64,000 nt of DNA from assembly GCF_001005085.2 (NCBI RefSeq), contig NZ_LBMU02000101.1, positions 30,117 to 94,116 on the forward strand. Direction: 5' to 3'. Positions 7,815 to 18,141 of the stretch are shown in pieces; within the stretch, counting starts at the first letter, position 1; every line of letters begins with the position of its first letter. The stretch is from Streptomyces humi. Lineage in GTDB: Bacteria > Actinomycetota > Actinomycetes > Streptomycetales > Streptomycetaceae. Under the pieces are notes generated by a model. The model worked only from the letters and a program-made list of their open reading frames with translations, was not told the DNA's origin and did no database searches. The position numbers were made by a program, and so were the translations under genes.

Positions 7815-9440
7815 ATGCGTGGTGCCAAGAGCGCCAAGTGGGTTGCGATAGCTGCGGTTGTGGCGCTGGGGGCCACTGCGTGTGGCGGCGGCGGTGACGA
7901 CAAGGGCAGCAGCAAGGCCGCGATCGACCCTAACGGTGTGTTTTCGGTCGAGTCCGGCGAGCCGCAGAACCCGCTGCAGCCGGCCAACACCATGGAGTCC
8001 TACGGCAGCATCGTCATCAAGTCGCTCTTCTCGCAGCTGGTCTCCTACGACTCCGCGGGCAAGATCGTCATGGTCAATGCCCAGTCGGTGGACAGCAAGG
8101 ACAACAAGACCTTCACGGTCAAGCTGAAGCCGGGCTGGAAGTTCCACGACGGCACCGCGGTCACCGCCGATTCCTACGTCAAGGCGTGGAACTGGGCCGC
8201 CGCCCCGGCGAACAAGCAGACCAACAGCTTCTGGTTCTCCGACATCCAGGGCTACGACGACGTCGCGCCGGCCAAGGGCAAGCCGAAGGCCACCTCGCTC
8301 TCCGGTCTGAAGGTCGTCGACGACAGCACCTTCACGATCACGCTCTCCAAGCCGATGCCGTACTTCGTGTACAAGCTCGGCTACGAGGTCTTCTCGCCGC
8401 TGCCCGAGTCCTTCTACAAGGACCCGAAGGCCGCCGGCCAGCACCCGATCGGCAACGGTCCGTACAAGTTCGTCAGCTGGCAGCACAAGAAGCAGATCCA
8501 GGTCGCCAAGTTCGACGGCTACAAGGGTCCGGACGCCGCCAAGAACGGTGGCGTGATCTTCAAGAACTACGCCACCCCCGAGACGGCGTACGAGGACCTG
8601 AAGTCGGGCAACGTCGACGTCCTGACCCAGATCGCCCCCAAGGACCTGCCGGTCTACAAGCAGGACCTCGGCGACCGCGCGATCGACCAGCCGATCTCCG
8701 CGATCCAGACCATCGCGCCGGCGTTCTACACCAAGCAGTGGAAGAACATCAACCCGAAGGTCCTCCAGGGCCTGTCGATGGCGATCGACCGCGCCACCAT
8801 CACCAAGACCGTGCTCAACGGCACCCGTGAGCCCGCGACGGGCTGGGTCGCCAAGGGCGTCCTCGGCTTCCAGCCGAACGCGGCCGGTGACGTCACCACG
8901 TACAACGCGGCGAAGGCCAAGCAGCTCATCAAGGAGGGTGGCGGCGTTCCGGGCAACTCCATCACCATCCAGTACAACGCGGACGGCGGTCACAAGGACT
9001 GGGTGGACGCGGTCTGCAACTCCATCACCAACGCCACCGGTGTGAAGTGCGCGGGCGACTCGAAGGCCGACTTCCAGGCCGACCTGAACGCGCGTGACGC
9101 GCACCAGGTCAAGTCCCTGTACCGCTCGGGCTGGGTGCTGGACTTCCCGATGAACGCCAACTTCATCCGTGACCTGTACGGCTCCAAGTCGGACGGCAAC
9201 CAGAGCGGCTTCTCCAACGCGAAGGTCGACGCGGACATCGCCGCCGCCGACTCCGCGAGCTCGCTGGAGGACTCGGAGCAGAAGTACCAGGCCATCGAGA
9301 AGGAGCTGGTCAACTACATGCCCAGCATTCCGCTCTGGTACTACAAGGTCAACGCGGGCTACTCGGAGAAGGTTTCCGGAGTCAAGTTCGACCAGGCCGG
9401 CGACCCGGTGCTCACCGGCGTCCAGGTCGCGAAGAAGTAA
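7815..9440 (+). CDS. oligopeptide ABC importer substrate-binding lipoprotein, cluster 1
   Basis: A 541-residue family-5 solute-binding protein that delivers peptides to the membrane permeases encoded downstream. It has a basic N-terminus, a hydrophobic core and a lipobox ATAC with the lipidated cysteine at residue 23, then a Gly-rich linker. Conserved motifs include NPLQPANT early in the mature protein and HPIGNGPYKF in the middle. The start is an ATG with AGGAGGAG 4 bases upstream; an ATG 15 bases earlier is less well placed. It is the first gene of a five-gene operon. The cluster 3 binding protein is a close paralogue with the lipidated cysteine at the same position. Position after typA recalls the S. 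coelicolor bldK locus, but I do not assign that name. Confidence 0.93.
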   Translation: MRGAKSAKWVAIAAVVALGATACGGGGDDKGSSKAAIDPNGVFSVESGEPQNPLQPANTMESYGSIVIKSLFSQLVSYDSAGKIVMVNAQSVDSKDNKTFTVKLKPGWKFHDGTAVTADSYVKAWNWAAAPANKQTNSFWFSDIQGYDDVAPAKGKPKATSLSGLKVVDDSTFTITLSKPMPYFVYKLGYEVFSPLPESFYKDPKAAGQHPIGNGPYKFVSWQHKKQIQVAKFDGYKGPDAAKNGGVIFKNYATPETAYEDLKSGNVDVLTQIAPKDLPVYKQDLGDRAIDQPISAIQTIAPAFYTKQWKNINPKVLQGLSMAIDRATITKTVLNGTREPATGWVAKGVLGFQPNAAGDVTTYNAAKAKQLIKEGGGVPGNSITIQYNADGGHKDWVDAVCNSITNATGVKCAGDSKADFQADLNARDAHQVKSLYRSGWVLDFPMNANFIRDLYGSKSDGNQSGFSNAKVDADIAAADSASSLEDSEQKYQAIEKELVNYMPSIPLWYYKVNAGYSEKVSGVKFDQAGDPVLTGVQVAKK

Positions 9441-9454
9441 TCACAAGCCCGTAT

Positions 9455-9481
9455 CCGGGGCGCGGTTCCGCCGCGCCCCGG
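9455..9481 (+). terminator. intra-operon hairpin 1 (after binding-protein gene)
   Basis: A perfect 11-bp stem, CCGGGGCGCGG and CCGCGCCCCGG, with a TTCCG loop, starting 14 bp after the binding-protein stop and before the first permease gene. Such hairpins commonly protect or partly terminate the message so that binding protein exceeds permease. Confidence 0.65.
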
Positions 9482-9498
9482 GCAACGGCAGTAACTGG

Positions 9499-9545
9499 GG
9501 GCCCTTTCCGTACGCATCATTCAACGGTGCGCGGGGAAAGGGCCC
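9499..9545 (+). terminator. intra-operon hairpin 2
   Basis: An 11-bp stem, GGGCCCTTTCC and GGAAAGGGCCC, around a 25-base loop. It is the second hairpin in the 138-bp gap between binding-protein and permease genes; the paralogous cluster 3 has only a 6-bp gap here. Confidence 0.6.
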
Positions 9546-9578
9546 GTCGGCTGCCGCTGTGACTGACATGGAGGCACG

Positions 9579-10511
9579 ATGGGGCGCTACGTCGCACGAC
9601 GACTGCTCCAGATGATCCCGGTCTTCATCGGGACAACCCTGCTGATCTTCCTCATGGTCTACGCCCTGCCCGGCGACCCCGTGCGAGGACTGTTCGGCGA
9701 CAAGGGCGGCAGCCCGCAGGTGATCGCCCAGCTGAGACATCAGTACGGCTTGGACCAGCCGATCCTGGTCCAGTACTGGCACTACATGAAGAACATGATC
9801 CTGCACGGCGACTTCGGTACGCAGATCGCGAGCGGCCGTCCGGTCACGGACGTGCTCGGCGACGCGTTCCCCGTCACCCTCCGTCTGGCCGGTCTCTCCT
9901 TCCTCATCGAGATGGTGTTCGGCATCGCCCTGGGCATCGTCGCCGGTCTGCGCGCCGGGCGTGTCACCGACAACGCGATCCTGCTGTTCACCCTGCTGCT
10001 GATCTCGGTGCCGGTGTTCGTCCTCGGTTACATCCTCAAGGTCATTTTCGCCTTCGACCTGAACTGGCTGCCACCGAACGTCAACGACCCGACGAACTAC
10101 AACGAGATGCTGATGCCGGCCATCGTGCTGGCGACCGCGTCACTCGCGTACGTGACCCGGCTCACCCGGACCTCGATCGCCGAGAACCTGCGCGCCGACT
10201 ACATCCGCACGGCCATCGCCAAGGGCCTGCCGAAGCGCCGCGTGGTGGGCGTCCACCTCATGCGCAACTCGCTGATCCCGGTGGTCACCTACCTGGGTAC
10301 CGACATCGGCGCCCTCATGGGCGGTGCCGTCGTCACCGAGGGCCTCTTCAACATCCAGGGCATCGGAGGCACGATCTACCAGTCGATCGTGCGCCGTGAG
10401 GGCACGACCCTCGTGGGCCTGGTGACCATCCTGGTCCTCGTCTACCTGCTCGCCAACCTGCTCGTCGACCTGCTTTATGCGGTCCTTGACCCGAGGATTC
10501 GCTATGCCTGA
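9579..10511 (+). CDS. oligopeptide ABC importer permease (DppB/OppB type), cluster 1
   Basis: A 310-residue inner-membrane permease with six predicted helices. It forms half of the transport channel with the next gene product. It opens with MGRYVARRLLQMIPVF, typical of DppB proteins, and has the cytoplasmic EAA loop (ADYIRTAIAKGLPKRRV) that docks the ATPases, plus a C-terminal DPRIRYA. The ATG has a GGAGGC site 3-8 bases upstream. Its stop overlaps the next start by 8 bp, indicating translational coupling. Confidence 0.93.
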   Translation: MGRYVARRLLQMIPVFIGTTLLIFLMVYALPGDPVRGLFGDKGGSPQVIAQLRHQYGLDQPILVQYWHYMKNMILHGDFGTQIASGRPVTDVLGDAFPVTLRLAGLSFLIEMVFGIALGIVAGLRAGRVTDNAILLFTLLLISVPVFVLGYILKVIFAFDLNWLPPNVNDPTNYNEMLMPAIVLATASLAYVTRLTRTSIAENLRADYIRTAIAKGLPKRRVVGVHLMRNSLIPVVTYLGTDIGALMGGAVVTEGLFNIQGIGGTIYQSIVRREGTTLVGLVTILVLVYLLANLLVDLLYAVLDPRIRYA

Positions 10512-11457
10512 CGTGACCAAGACCGTGCCCGAGGCCGCCGCCGAGGACGCCGCCGTCGCGGCGGCCGGAGGGGCACTGCCCGAGCCGAGCAAGCCGGAGA
10601 AGACGCGCAGCCTGTGGGGCGACGCCTGGCAGGACCTGCGGCGCAGCTGGATCTTCCTCGTCTCGGCGGCGCTGATCCTGCTGCTGCTGACGATCACCTT
10701 CTTCCCCGGCTGGTTCACCGGCGCCAACCCGACCTCGGGCGACCTGGCCAAGCACTTCCTCCAGAAGCCCAAGCTCGGCAACTTCTTCTCGGCCGACTGG
10801 CTGGGCTACGACCAGCAGGGCCGCAGCGTCTACGCCCGCGTCATCTACGGCGCCCGCGCCTCCATCGCGGTCGGCTTCGGCACGACGGTCGCGGTGACCG
10901 TCGTGGGCGGTCTGGTCGGCATGATCGCCGGTTACTTCGGCGGCATCGTCGACTCGATCCTGTCCCGGCTGACGGACGTCTTCTTCGGCATCCCGTTCCT
11001 GCTCGGCACCATGGTCTTCCTCACCTCCTTCCAGAACCGCACGACCTGGGTCGTCATCGGCGCCCTGAGCTTCTTCGGCTGGACGCAGATAGCCCGCGTG
11101 ATGCGCGGCGCGGTGATCACGACCAAGCAGGCCGACTACGTGCACGCCGCCAAGGCGCTGGGCGCGAGCACACCGCGCATCATGTTCCGGCACATCCTGC
11201 CGAACACGCTGGCACCGGTGATCGTCGTCGCCACCATCTCGCTCGGCATCTACATCTCCGCCGAGGCCACCCTGTCGTACCTGGGACTCGGCCTGAACGG
11301 AGTGTCCTGGGGCAACGACATCTCCGACGGCGGCAACCAGATCCGAGTGGCGCAGTGGATCATGCTGTACCCCTCGATCATGCTGATCGTCACCGTGCTG
11401 GCGTTCATCATGCTCGGTGAGGCCGTGCGCAACGCCCTTGACCCGAAGATGCGCTGA
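10504..11457 (+). CDS. oligopeptide ABC importer permease (DppC/OppC type), cluster 1
   Basis: A 317-residue partner permease with an Ala/Glu-rich N-terminal tail of about 45 residues before the first helix, then the OppC-type N-terminal domain and a BPD_transp_1 domain of five helices. The EAA loop ADYVHAAKALGASTPRIM is clear. The ATG overlaps the previous stop by 8 bp (ATGCCTGA), so translation is coupled. The ATPase gene begins 11 bp after its stop codon. Confidence 0.93.
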   Translation: MPDVTKTVPEAAAEDAAVAAAGGALPEPSKPEKTRSLWGDAWQDLRRSWIFLVSAALILLLLTITFFPGWFTGANPTSGDLAKHFLQKPKLGNFFSADWLGYDQQGRSVYARVIYGARASIAVGFGTTVAVTVVGGLVGMIAGYFGGIVDSILSRLTDVFFGIPFLLGTMVFLTSFQNRTTWVVIGALSFFGWTQIARVMRGAVITTKQADYVHAAKALGASTPRIMFRHILPNTLAPVIVVATISLGIYISAEATLSYLGLGLNGVSWGNDISDGGNQIRVAQWIMLYPSIMLIVTVLAFIMLGEAVRNALDPKMR

Positions 11458-11468
11458 GGGAGGCGTAC

Positions 11469-12510
11469 GTGACCATCATCGAAGAAGCCTTCGTGCCCTC
11501 GCCGCGCGACAACGACGGCGGCCCGCTCCTCGAAGTGCGGGACCTGCACGTCGAGTTCCACACCCGCGAGGGTGTCGTCAAGGCAGTCAACGGCGTCAAC
11601 TACAACGTCGCCGCGGGCGAGACCCTCGCCGTCCTCGGTGAGTCCGGTTCCGGCAAGTCCGTGACCGCGCAGGCCATCATGGGCATCCTCGACATGCCCC
11701 CGGCGAAGATCCCGCAGGGCGAGATCCGCTTCCGCGGCCAGGACATGCTCACCATGTCCGCCGACGAGCGCCGCAAGATCCGCGGCCAGCGCATCGCCAT
11801 GATCTTCCAGGACGCGCTCAGCTCGCTGAACCCCGTGCTGTCCGTCGGCTACCAGCTCGGCGAGATGTTCCGGGTCCACCAGGGCATGTCCAAGAAGGAC
11901 GCCAAGGCCAAGGCCATCGAGCTGATGGACCGGGTGAAGATCCCGGCCGCGGCGGCCCGCGTGAACGACTACCCGCACCAGTTCTCGGGCGGTATGCGCC
12001 AGCGCATCATGATCGCGATGGCGCTGGCCCTGGAGCCCGAGCTGATCATCGCCGACGAGCCGACCACGGCCCTCGACGTGACGGTCCAGGCCCAGGTGAT
12101 GGACCTGCTCGCGGAGCTACAGCGCGAGTACAACATGGGTCTGATCCTGATCACCCACGACCTCGGCGTCGTCGCCGACGTCGCGGACAAGATCGCCGTG
12201 ATGTACGCGGGCCGGATCGTCGAGACCGCCCCGGTCCACGAGCTGTACAAGCGGCCCGCGCACCCCTACACCCGCGGTCTGCTGGACTCGATCCCGCGCC
12301 TGGACCAGAAGGGCCAGGAGCTCTACGCGATCAAGGGTCTGCCGCCCAACCTGCTGCGCATCCCGACCGGTTGCGCCTTCAACCCGCGCTGTCCCAAGGC
12401 CCAGGACATCTGCCGTACGGACATCCCGGCGCTGCTGCCGGTGACCGAGCAGGACGGCGGCGAACTGCCGGGCCGGGCCTCGGCCTGCCACTTCTGGAAG
12501 GAGACGCTCC

Positions 12511-12518
<8 letters not shown>
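11469..12518 (+). CDS. oligopeptide ABC importer ATPase (DppD/OppD type), cluster 1
   Basis: A 349-residue cytoplasmic ATPase that pairs with the next gene product to power import. Walker A is GESGSGKS, the signature loop SGGMRQR, and Walker B LIIADEPTTALDV. The C-terminal oligopeptide-transporter domain has cysteines in GCAFNPRCPKAQDIC that ligate a cluster in DppD/OppF-type proteins. The start is GTG with GGGAGG 5 bases upstream. It is very similar to the corresponding ATPase of cluster 3 over its whole length. Confidence 0.95.
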
Positions 12519-13659
<1,141 letters not shown>

Positions 13660-13673
13660 CGCCCCACCCCGCC

Positions 13674-13710
13674 ACGGTTCCCGGTATCCCCGAGGGGTAC
13701 CGGGAACCGT
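13674..13710 (+). terminator. terminator of importer cluster 1
   Basis: The stem pairs ACGGTTCCCGGTATCCCC with GGGGTACCGGGAACCGT (one bulge), with a GAG loop, 15 bp after the last gene. The downstream glyoxalase-fold gene begins 24 bp later and may receive read-through. Confidence 0.75.
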
Positions 13711-13733
13711 CATGTCCCGAGGAGACGGCCCGG

Positions 13734-14141
13734 ATGCTGCACCATGTCGAGCTGTGGGTTCCCGACCTGTCGCGCGCGGCCGGCGAATGGGGCTGGCTGC
13801 TGGGCCGGCTCGGCTACCGCCCGTACCAGGAGTGGGCGGACGGCCGTAGCTGGCGCATGGGGGAGACCTATCTCGTCGTCGAGCGGTCGCCCGCGATGAC
13901 GGCCGGCGCGCACGAGCGGACCCGTCCGGGCCTCAACCACCTCGCGTTCCACGCCGGGCCGGCCGCCCGGGTCGACGAGCTGGCGGACAGCGCGCCCGCG
14001 CACGGGTGGTCGCCCCTGTTCGCCGACCGTTACCCGCACGCGGGCGGACCGCGGCACTACGCGGCCTATCTCGTGAACAGCGACGGTTTCGAGGTGGAAC
14101 TGGTCGCCGCGGACGGACCGCCGGCCGGGCTCACGCCGTGA
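13734..14141 (+). CDS. glyoxalase/VOC-fold protein
   Basis: A 135-residue single-domain vicinal-oxygen-chelate protein. It begins MLHHVELWVPDLSRA, with a metal-ligand-like histidine at the first strand. The expected second-half elements GLNHLAFHAG and DSDGFEVELVA-like (NSDGFEVELVA) are present. Members are metal-dependent isomerases, dioxygenases or resistance proteins; the substrate cannot be assigned. GAGGAG lies 9 bases before the ATG. Its end overlaps by 11 bp the end of the convergent ATPase gene, so no terminator fits between them. Confidence 0.85.
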   Translation: MLHHVELWVPDLSRAAGEWGWLLGRLGYRPYQEWADGRSWRMGETYLVVERSPAMTAGAHERTRPGLNHLAFHAGPAARVDELADSAPAHGWSPLFADRYPHAGGPRHYAAYLVNSDGFEVELVAADGPPAGLTP

Positions 14142-15123
14142 TCCGGGCCCGTGCCCAGTGGCAGGCCACCTGGCGGCCGGTGGTGCCGTCCAGGACCCCC
14201 GGGTCCTGGGTGCGGCAGGCGTCCGCGACGCCCGCGCGGGCCGCCGTGCCGTCCGCCAGGATCTGGCAGCGGGCGTGGAAGCGGCAGCCGGCGGGGATGC
14301 GGGACGGGTCGGGCGGCTCACCGGTCAGCACCACGGGCTCGCCCGGCGCCTCCGGCAGCACCGACAACAGCGCCTGGGTGTAGGGGTGCCGGGGAGCCGT
14401 GAGGACCTGTTCGACGTCCCCCGTCTCCACGATCCGGCCCAGGTACATCACCGCGACCCGGTCCGCGATGTTCCAGGCCAGCCCCAGGTCGTGGGTGACC
14501 ACCAGCGCGGCCAGCCCCAGTTCGGCGCGCAGCCGCAGCAGCAGGGCCAGGATCTCGCCGCGCACGGAGGAGTCCAGGGAGGCCACCGGCTCGTCGGCGA
14601 CGATCAGTTCGGGCTCCAGGACGAGGGCGCCCGCGATCACCACCCGCTGGCGCTGCCCTCCGGACAACTGGTGCGGATAGCGCAGGAAGAAGCGTTCCGG
14701 CGGTCGCAGCCCCGCGTGCGCGAGGGCCGCCGCGACGGCCGCCCGCTCGTCCCCCGTACGGCCGTGGACGCGCAGTCCCTCGGCCACCGCGTCGTACACG
14801 GTGTGCCGGGGGTTGAGCGAGCCGGTCGGATCTTGCAGCACCAGCTGGACCCGTCTGCGGTACGCCTTCAGCGCGCGCGAGGAGTACTCCAGGGGCTTCC
14901 CGGCGAAGGTGACCCGTCCCGCGGCCGGCTTCACCAGGCCGAGCAGGGAGCGCGCCAGCGTCGTCTTCCCGCAGCCGGACTCGCCGACCAGCGCCACGAT
15001 CTCCCCGGCCCGGACGGCGAGTTCGACGCCGTCCACGGCCCGGACCCCGGCGGCGCCGTGCCGTCCGGGGAAGACCACGCGCAGGCCCTCGGCGCTGAGC
15101 AGCGGCGGCGGTGTCGTCGTCAT
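14131..15123 (-). CDS. peptide-type ABC importer ATPase (OppF type), cluster 2
   Basis: A 330-residue ATPase, last gene of the minus-strand cluster 2. Walker A GESGCGKTT, signature SGGQRQR and Walker B LIVADEPVASLDSS are intact; the C-terminal cysteine motif is CRFHARCQILADG and beyond. The ATG overlaps the previous stop as ATGA and has GAGGAG upstream. It is more distant from the cluster 1 and 3 ATPases than those are from each other, so the ligand may differ. Confidence 0.93.
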   Translation of the reverse strand: MTTTPPPLLSAEGLRVVFPGRHGAAGVRAVDGVELAVRAGEIVALVGESGCGKTTLARSLLGLVKPAAGRVTFAGKPLEYSSRALKAYRRRVQLVLQDPTGSLNPRHTVYDAVAEGLRVHGRTGDERAAVAAALAHAGLRPPERFFLRYPHQLSGGQRQRVVIAGALVLEPELIVADEPVASLDSSVRGEILALLLRLRAELGLAALVVTHDLGLAWNIADRVAVMYLGRIVETGDVEQVLTAPRHPYTQALLSVLPEAPGEPVVLTGEPPDPSRIPAGCRFHARCQILADGTAARAGVADACRTQDPGVLDGTTGRQVACHWARARITA

Positions 15124-16118
15124 GAGGTGCTCCTCGCGTCCTCGGCGGCGGGGGCCGGTCCGGGGACCGCCGCCCCCACGTGCACGCAGGCGGCCCGCCG
15201 GTCCGGTCCGGCGTCCCGCAGCGGCTGGTCCCGCGTGGCGCACACGTCCAGCGCCACCGGGCAGCGTGGATGGAACGCGCAGCCGGCGGGCGGCGCCGCC
15301 GGATCGGGCGGGTCGCCGGGCAGACCGCGCGGCGCGAACCGGGAGGCGGGATCGCCGATGCGCGGGAACGCCGCCGACAGGGCCCGCGCGTACGGGTGCC
15401 GGGCGTCCTCGTAGACCTGGCGGGCGGGGCCCTCCTCGACGACGCGGCCCGCGTACATCACGGTGAGCCGGTCACAGGTGTCGGCGAGCACCGCCAGATC
15501 GTGGCTGATCATGATCAGACCCACGTCCTGGTCCGCCACCAGCCGCTCGATCAGCCGCAGGATCTGCGCCTGGATCATCACGTCCAGGGCCGTCGTCGGC
15601 TCGTCGGCGACGATCAGCCGCGGGTCGCAGGCCAGCGCCATGGCGATCATCACGCGCTGGCGCTGCCCGCCGGACAGCTCGTGCGGATACGCGGCGGCCC
15701 GGGACGCCGGCAGGCCCACGCGCTCCAGCAGTTCACCGGCCCGCCGCCGGGCCGCGGCGGCCGTCGCCCCGCGGTGCAGCAGGACCGGCTCGGTGATCTG
15801 GTCGCCGACCCGGTGCACCGGGTTGAGCGAGTGCATCGCCCCCTGGAACACGATCGAGGCGCCCGCCCAGCGCACCGCCCGCACCTGCCCCCAGCGCATG
15901 GTCAGCACGTCCTCGCCGTTCAGCAGGACCTCCCCGGACACCCGCGTCCCGGCCGGCAGGAGTCTGAGCAGCGCCAGCGCCAGTGTGGACTTGCCGCACC
16001 CCGACTCGCCCGCGATGCCCAGCTTGCGGCCCGCGGCCAGCGTCAGGTCCACGCCCCGCACCGCGGCCGCGCCGCCCGGGTAGGTGACCTCCAGGTCCCG
16101 GACCTCCAGCAGGGTCAA
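15120..16118 (-). CDS. peptide-type ABC importer ATPase (OppD type), cluster 2
   Basis: A 332-residue ATPase with Walker A GESGCGKST, signature SGGQRQR and Walker B LIVADEPTTALDV. The C-terminal cysteine motif GCAFHPRCPVALDVC is present. I chose a TTG start (MTLLEVRDLEVTYPG) because it begins the conserved domain, has GGGGGTGA just upstream and overlaps the permease stop as TTGA. A longer open frame upstream is the antisense of the permease and has no family similarity. Its stop overlaps the next ATG by 4 bp. Confidence 0.92.
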   Translation of the reverse strand: MTLLEVRDLEVTYPGGAAAVRGVDLTLAAGRKLGIAGESGCGKSTLALALLRLLPAGTRVSGEVLLNGEDVLTMRWGQVRAVRWAGASIVFQGAMHSLNPVHRVGDQITEPVLLHRGATAAAARRRAGELLERVGLPASRAAAYPHELSGGQRQRVMIAMALACDPRLIVADEPTTALDVMIQAQILRLIERLVADQDVGLIMISHDLAVLADTCDRLTVMYAGRVVEEGPARQVYEDARHPYARALSAAFPRIGDPASRFAPRGLPGDPPDPAAPPAGCAFHPRCPVALDVCATRDQPLRDAGPDRRAACVHVGAAVPGPAPAAEDARSTS

Positions 16119-17065
16119 CGGGTCACCCCCAGCCTGGGATCGAGGACGGCCTCCACCGCACGCCCGCACAGTGTGAACGCCAGCGCGACCACCGCGATCG
16201 CGATGCCCGGCGGCAACAGGTACCACCAGTCCCCGGCGCTGACCGCGCCAGCCTCGCGCGCGTCCTGAAGCAGCCCGCCCCACGAGATGACCGTCGGATC
16301 ACCGAGCCCCAGGAAGGCCAGCGTCGCCTCCGCGAGGATCGACGAGGAGATCATCAGCGTGGTCTGGGCGAGGACCAGCGGCATCACGTTGGGCAGCACG
16401 TGCCGGGTCATGACGTGCCAGTGGCCGCCGCCCAGCGCCCTGGCCCGTTCGATGTACGGCCGGGACTCCACCGCGAGCGTCTGCGCACGCACCAGGCGGG
16501 CCGTCGTCGGCCAGGAGGTGACGCCGATGGCCAGCACCACCGTGCCCAGCGACCGGGACATCACGGTGGCCAGCGCGATGGCGAGCACCAGGGCCGGCAT
16601 CACCAGGAACCAGTCCGTGATCCGCATCAGCACGGTCGCGTACACCCCCCGGAAGTGGCCCGCGGTGACCCCGACGACCGCGCCGATCACCACCGACAGC
16701 ACCGCCGCGAGCAGCCCGACGAGCAGCGAGACCCGGGAGCCCCACACCACCAGCCCCAGCAGGTCGCGCCCGAACCGGTCGGTGCCCAGCGGGAACTCAC
16801 CGCTCGGCGCCTCCAGCGGACCGCCGGGCGCGTCGGTCACCCCGGCCACCCCGGAGCCGACGGTCAGCGGCGCGGTCAGCGCCACCAGGGCGAACAGGAC
16901 CAGCGCGGCCAGGCCGGCCAGCCCGGCACGCCGGGTCCGGTACTGCCGCCAGAACCGTACGGCGGAGGCGCGGCGCCGTCGCCACGCCAGCGCACGAGGT
17001 CCGGCGGCCCCGGGCGCCCCGGCCTCGGCCGCCCCCGGCGCCGGGGGAGTGGCGCCGGCCGTCAT
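16115..17065 (-). CDS. peptide-type ABC importer permease (DppC type), cluster 2
   Basis: A 316-residue permease. An Ala/Pro-rich cytoplasmic tail precedes the first helix, then FPLGTDRFGRDLLGLVVWG, the DppC hallmark, and the EAA-like loop around RPYIERARALGGG. It ends DPRLGVTR. The ATG overlaps the preceding permease stop as ATGA. It forms the channel with the gene upstream. Confidence 0.92.
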   Translation of the reverse strand: MTAGATPPAPGAAEAGAPGAAGPRALAWRRRRASAVRFWRQYRTRRAGLAGLAALVLFALVALTAPLTVGSGVAGVTDAPGGPLEAPSGEFPLGTDRFGRDLLGLVVWGSRVSLLVGLLAAVLSVVIGAVVGVTAGHFRGVYATVLMRITDWFLVMPALVLAIALATVMSRSLGTVVLAIGVTSWPTTARLVRAQTLAVESRPYIERARALGGGHWHVMTRHVLPNVMPLVLAQTTLMISSSILAEATLAFLGLGDPTVISWGGLLQDAREAGAVSAGDWWYLLPPGIAIAVVALAFTLCGRAVEAVLDPRLGVTR

Positions 17066-18138
17066 CGGCCCACCCGGGGGTCGAGCAGGGGGTACAACAG
17101 GTCGGCCAGAGTGTTCATGACGATCACCGCCGAGGCGAAGAAGAGGAACAGCCCCTGCACCAGGGGCAGGTCGGGCACGCTCAGGGCCTGGTAGAAGAGG
17201 CCGCCGAGGCCGGGCCAGGAGAAGACCGTCTCGACCAGGATGACGCCGGCGACGGTCCGGCCGAGGTTGACGAAGACCAGGGTGACCGTGGGCAGCAGGG
17301 CGTTCGGGACCGCGTGCCGGCGGCGCACCAGGTCGTCCCGCAGGCCCTTGGCGCGGGCGGTCGTGAGGTAGTCGCTGCCCATCTCGTCCAGCAGCGCCGA
17401 GCGGGTGACCAGCAGCGTCTGCCCGTACTCGACCGCGACGAGGGTGAGCACCGGCAGGACGAGGTGATGGGCGACGTCGAGGACGTGGGCGAGGCCCTGC
17501 TCGCCGCCCGACTCCATGCCGCCGGTCGGGAAGAGGCCGGGGACCGGGCCGAGGCCCACCCCGAACACGATGATGGCCAGCAGACCCAGCCAGAACGACG
17601 GGACGGAGTACAGGGTCAGCGCCAGACCGGTGTTGAGCCGGTCGCCGAACCGGCCGTGCCGCCAGGCCGAGCGGGTGCCGAGGTACATCCCGAGCGCGGT
17701 GTAGATCACGAACGCCGTACCGGTCAGCAGCAGCGTGTTCGGCAGTGCCTCGCCGATCTTGTCGACGACCGGGGCGTGGAACTGGTACGACGTCCCCAGG
17801 TCGCCGGTGAGCGCCTTGCGGCAGTAGTCCGTGAACTGCTCCCACACCGGCAGGTCCAGCCCGAACTCCTCGCGGTACGCGGCGAGTTGCGCGGCCGAGA
17901 TCGGCCTGCCGCCCGTCATGGTCCGGACCGGGTCGCCGGGGATCAGCCGGAAGAGGAAGAAACCGGTGACGAGGACGGCCAACAGCGAGACGGCGGCACC
18001 GCCCGCCTTGGCCACGCCGTAGCGCAGGTAGGCGGCGGCCGTGCGGGCCCGCGGTCCGCGGACCGCCGGACCGGCCGGGGCCGGCAGCGGGTCCGGACCG
18101 GCCGGGGCGGACGGTGCGTCGGGAGCGGTGGGCTGCAT
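17062..18138 (-). CDS. peptide-type ABC importer permease (DppB type), cluster 2
   Basis: A 358-residue permease with an extended Pro/Ala-rich N-terminus of about 38 residues before the first helix (the standard DppB begins almost at the helix). The periplasmic loop FRLIPGDPVRTM and the EAA loop around SDYLTTARAKGLRDD are typical; it ends YPLLDPRVGR. It begins 3 bp after the binding-protein stop and is coupled by ATGA overlap to the next permease. Confidence 0.92.
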   Translation of the reverse strand: MQPTAPDAPSAPAGPDPLPAPAGPAVRGPRARTAAAYLRYGVAKAGGAAVSLLAVLVTGFFLFRLIPGDPVRTMTGGRPISAAQLAAYREEFGLDLPVWEQFTDYCRKALTGDLGTSYQFHAPVVDKIGEALPNTLLLTGTAFVIYTALGMYLGTRSAWRHGRFGDRLNTGLALTLYSVPSFWLGLLAIIVFGVGLGPVPGLFPTGGMESGGEQGLAHVLDVAHHLVLPVLTLVAVEYGQTLLVTRSALLDEMGSDYLTTARAKGLRDDLVRRRHAVPNALLPTVTLVFVNLGRTVAGVILVETVFSWPGLGGLFYQALSVPDLPLVQGLFLFFASAVIVMNTLADLLYPLLDPRVGR

Positions 18139-18141
18139 GGG

